A stretch of 64,000 nucleotides of DNA from Carallia brachiata. Its lineage: Eukaryota > Streptophyta > Magnoliopsida > Malpighiales > Rhizophoraceae. Of the stretch, positions 61,370-64,000 are shown piece after piece (position 1 is the first letter of the stretch; every line of letters begins with the position of its first letter). The notes under the pieces are model-generated. The model ran no database searches. It was given only the letters and a program-made list of their open reading frames with translations, and was not told where the DNA came from. The stretch is taken from assembly GCA_021464245.1 (NCBI GenBank), contig JADCRB010000035.1, positions 2,476,469 through 2,540,468 on the forward strand, in the 5' to 3' direction. Both the position numbers and the translations under genes were made by a program.

Positions 61370-61725
61370 GTCGTTTGGTGCGTGTGATTTTAATTAAAAA
61401 AAAATTAAAAATTTTGATAAAAAATATTATTATTATTTTATTATTTTTTATAATTTTTTTTCATAATTTTTTAATTAATATTATTTTTTCACAATTTTTT
61501 CTTATAAATTACTATTTATTTTTCTTTTTAATTATTTTTTTCTCACAAATTTTTTTGTTAATCCAAATAATCTTTTTTTACACAATTTTTTTCACAAATT
61601 ATTATTTATTTTTCTTTCTAATTATTTTTTTCACAACTTTCTCATCAATTTAAATAATTTTATTTTCTCACAACTTCTTTTTTCACAAATTTTTTTCTCA
61701 TAACTTTCTAACAATCCAAACAAAC
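61370..61725. mobile_element. AT-rich MITE-like element
   Basis: Ends GTCGTTTGG (61370) and CCAAACAAAC (61716-61725) are inverted repeats of the GTTTGG type also seen on the 58.3-60.7 kb element. The interior is almost only A/T, with repeated TTATTTATTTTTCTTT.TAATTATTTTTTTC units. No clear target duplication. Confidence 0.45.
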
Positions 61726-64000
61726 TAGAAAAATTGAAAACTACGTCCTTTTTCTTGTTGTATTTTCAAATGTACCGAAAAAAAAAAGGAAACCTGCATA
61801 ACGCTTCCACTGTTCAGCTTAATATGATAGAAAAAAGGAGAGAAATTAGATTTTTAGAATTTTTTTTCTCAAAATTTTGTCTGATTGTAATAAGATTTTA
61901 ATTTTTTGCAATTATAATGATATTTTTTGTAATAAAAAAAGAATACATCTAATTAAATTTTTTTGTTACAAAAAATTTTAGTGTGATTGCAAAAAATAAA
62001 AAATTTGTTATAATTGGACAAATTTTTAAGTACAAAATATTTCTAAAAATGTAATGATATTTTAAAAGAAAAGGTTGTGGTTTGTGCTCTGGGTGCAAGC
62101 TCTGGACCATGCCTCCAAACACGGCCCCGCACCTATTTTATTTTGGCCATTACTATAAAAATGTAATTGTTTATCTTTTTAATGTAATAATATTTAAAAA
62201 AAATGTGAAATAAGAAATTATAAAATTAAAATTTAAAATTAGATAAGTATTATCTTAAAATTTAAAGTGTGGATCTCACCTAATATATGTTAAAAAAAAT
62301 TAATACAATTACACTAAATTAGTAAGTGGTTATATTTTCTTATTTATTCGAACAAATTATCTGGACAATTTGTTGGGTCTAAATCTTTGCCGAAATCAAA
62401 ATGGTGCAAGATATTCATGTGTACAAGGTCACATTATTATACACACACACATATTTACGAAATATCAAATACTATTGACGTGATGCCTATAGCACCACGG
62501 TTTTAAATATCATTATGTGCAAGGCAGCCTTTTTCATGAAAACGAAGGCAAGTTATTGTGACAAGTACAAATATTCAAGTGTCTTTTGTGTTAATTATGA
62601 GAAATTCGTCTGCATTTTTTGAGGATATATTTATTAGGCTAATTTTCATGCTTCCGCGGAGGACGATGCGAAGCCCATCATTACATCGAGGCGAAGGGTT
62701 GATTTACACCCAACAAATTTGTAGCAATTTGCTCCCGTAGCCTCTTCTATATTCTCAAAGGAATATTTGGATCGATTGATATATGTGGAACTGTTCCTTT
62801 AATAATCATATGTAATTTAATGTATAGCTCCCATCCTACTAGATAAGAATGGGAAATGTCGGATTCAAAAATGTTACATTAACCACGAAAAGTTGAAAAC
62901 TACATTGACAACTACATAACGCTTCCACTGTTCAGCTTAAAGGGACAAAAACGAAGAAATCACTTAAAGTCACATCTAAAGCTAGCATTACTGGACGAAA
63001 AAGCGAAAAGGAAAAGCCAAAACTAAAGGTAATGAAAAAAAAAAAAGGAAAATGGCAAACCATTTGAGCAATTTGATGTAGAATAGAATTTGCTTCACGG
63101 CCACCTTCCTCTTGGTCTGGTGGCAATTCACCTAAGAAATTGCTTCACGTTTTTACAATGAAGCTCAACTCAAAGGTCAAGATTGAAGAGAAGAAGGGGA
63201 GATCGAAGTGTAGAGGAGAGTTTGGAGAGCTGCGTTTTAATTTTTTTTTTCATGGTCTTGAATGGCTTTTTTTTTTTTTTTGGGGGTCAAAGGAGAGGCA
63301 TTACAGAGTGGCCGGTGGTGTTTGATTTGAGACAACAAGAGAAAATAATTAAAACATGGAGCAGTAATTGGTTCAATCAAGTTTGTTTAATTTGGGTTTA
63401 AATAATTTATGTTTTATTTCATTTGGATCATTATAAATTACTTTATTGATTAAATCCATTAATTTTGTTTATATCATAAAAGAAAATAGTCATTGTGTGG
63501 GTTATGAGAGTTCAAAAAAAATAAAGAAAAACTAATGATGGCACAAATGCTATTTCAATGAGAACATCAACATAAATCTTAATTATACTTACTATATATT
63601 TCTTTTTTCAGTGGAAGCAGTTGTCCCTGCAACTTGCAAGGTAGCTCCACCCTGCTCCAAGACAATATATATGCCACAACGTATAACAATGTTATTTTGC
63701 ATTGATTCGACTGCATGAACGGCTATATAGATAATACAGAGAGAGAGAGAGGGGTTGTGCCTTTAATATTTTATTAATTATTCTGCTGCACGTTTTTTTT
63801 TTTTTGCCAACCTAATCTATTGAAATTGGCCATGTATTATGATAATAATAATTATAATTATTATTATTTTACATTCTGCGGTCCAGGCACTTACGTGTAT
63901 TCCCACGTTCCAAACAGTAAAACAGAAAAATTTTATGGTTACCAAATTTAATAACTATAAATGACTAAAATATACAATATAACAGACGAAATACTAAAAA
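61726..64000. other. Gene-free AT-rich DNA to the window end
   Basis: Short frames (62558-62740, 62932-63126, 63140-63401) have no secure domain. A short GA run is at about 63739-63751. Around 63,850 is an ATT/AAT run. No RNA gene seen. Confidence 0.5.

Noticed and set aside
62640..62725. GC-rich patch at 62.65-62.72 kb as possible exon
   Set aside because: All frames close within about 25 codons and no family is recognisable.
63050..63126. REANSILHQIAQ peptide on the minus strand resembling a LINE RNase H end
   Set aside because: Only about 12 residues fit, with no upstream RNase H sequence; too short to support.
1..64000. tRNA, rRNA and CRISPR features
   Set aside because: No B-box-like GGTTCGAATCC in a cloverleaf context, no rRNA-like blocks and no regularly spaced repeats with unique spacers were seen.

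Overview
The window is AT-rich plant nuclear DNA with spliceosomal introns (all ten CRK introns are GT-AG), an intact SAUR gene, many small TIR/foldback elements and a Ty3/gypsy LTR retrotransposon. Gene content points to a eudicot; I cannot name the species. Only two host genes are convincingly intact: a single-exon SAUR32-type gene (+, 15369-15731) and an 11-exon CDPK-related kinase of the CRK3 type (-, 37607-44421). From memory, the Arabidopsis counterparts (At2g46690 and At2g46700) are neighbours, so the window looks like a conserved microsyntenic pair pushed about 22 kb apart by transposons.

Layout: 1-15 kb is gene-poor and holds an edge-truncated hAT-like element, a foldback element (4.76-5.53 kb), a 575-bp tandem duplication with a differential insertion (6.1-7.57 kb) and a 459-bp TIR element with an 11-bp target duplication (10474-10932). 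SAUR32 follows at 15.4 kb, then a possible gene relic (16.6-17.5 kb) and a 1.9-kb foldback element (20.6-22.5 kb). A complete 10.3-kb LTR retrotransposon occupies 23528-33852, with a perfect 5-bp target duplication ACACA. CRK3 lies at 37.6-44.4 kb. From 45 to 64 kb the DNA is non-genic apart from hAT-like elements (49.0-49.9 and 50.5-51.0 kb), a second copy of the 10.5-kb TIR family (53.4 kb), a LINE RNase H relic (55.5 kb), another foldback (55.9 kb), a 2.4-kb pyrimidine-rich TIR element (58.3-60.7 kb) and an AT-rich MITE (61.4 kb).

Main discovery: between the end of pol and the 3' LTR, the Tat-lineage retrotransposon carries the decayed coding sequence of a WUSCHEL-related homeobox (WOX) transcription factor on the same strand. 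A short N-terminus, the WOX homeodomain (with [12 protein letters not shown]), a WUS-box (TLPLFP) and a C-terminal EAR-type repressor motif (LDLELHL) appear in the expected order over about 205 codons (31498-32113), with TATA-like sites upstream. This is essentially a whole stem-cell regulator inside a retroelement, not just a domain scrap. The element copy is dead (frameshifts in gag, PR, RT, IN and WOX), but intact relatives elsewhere in the genome could still carry and express the cargo.
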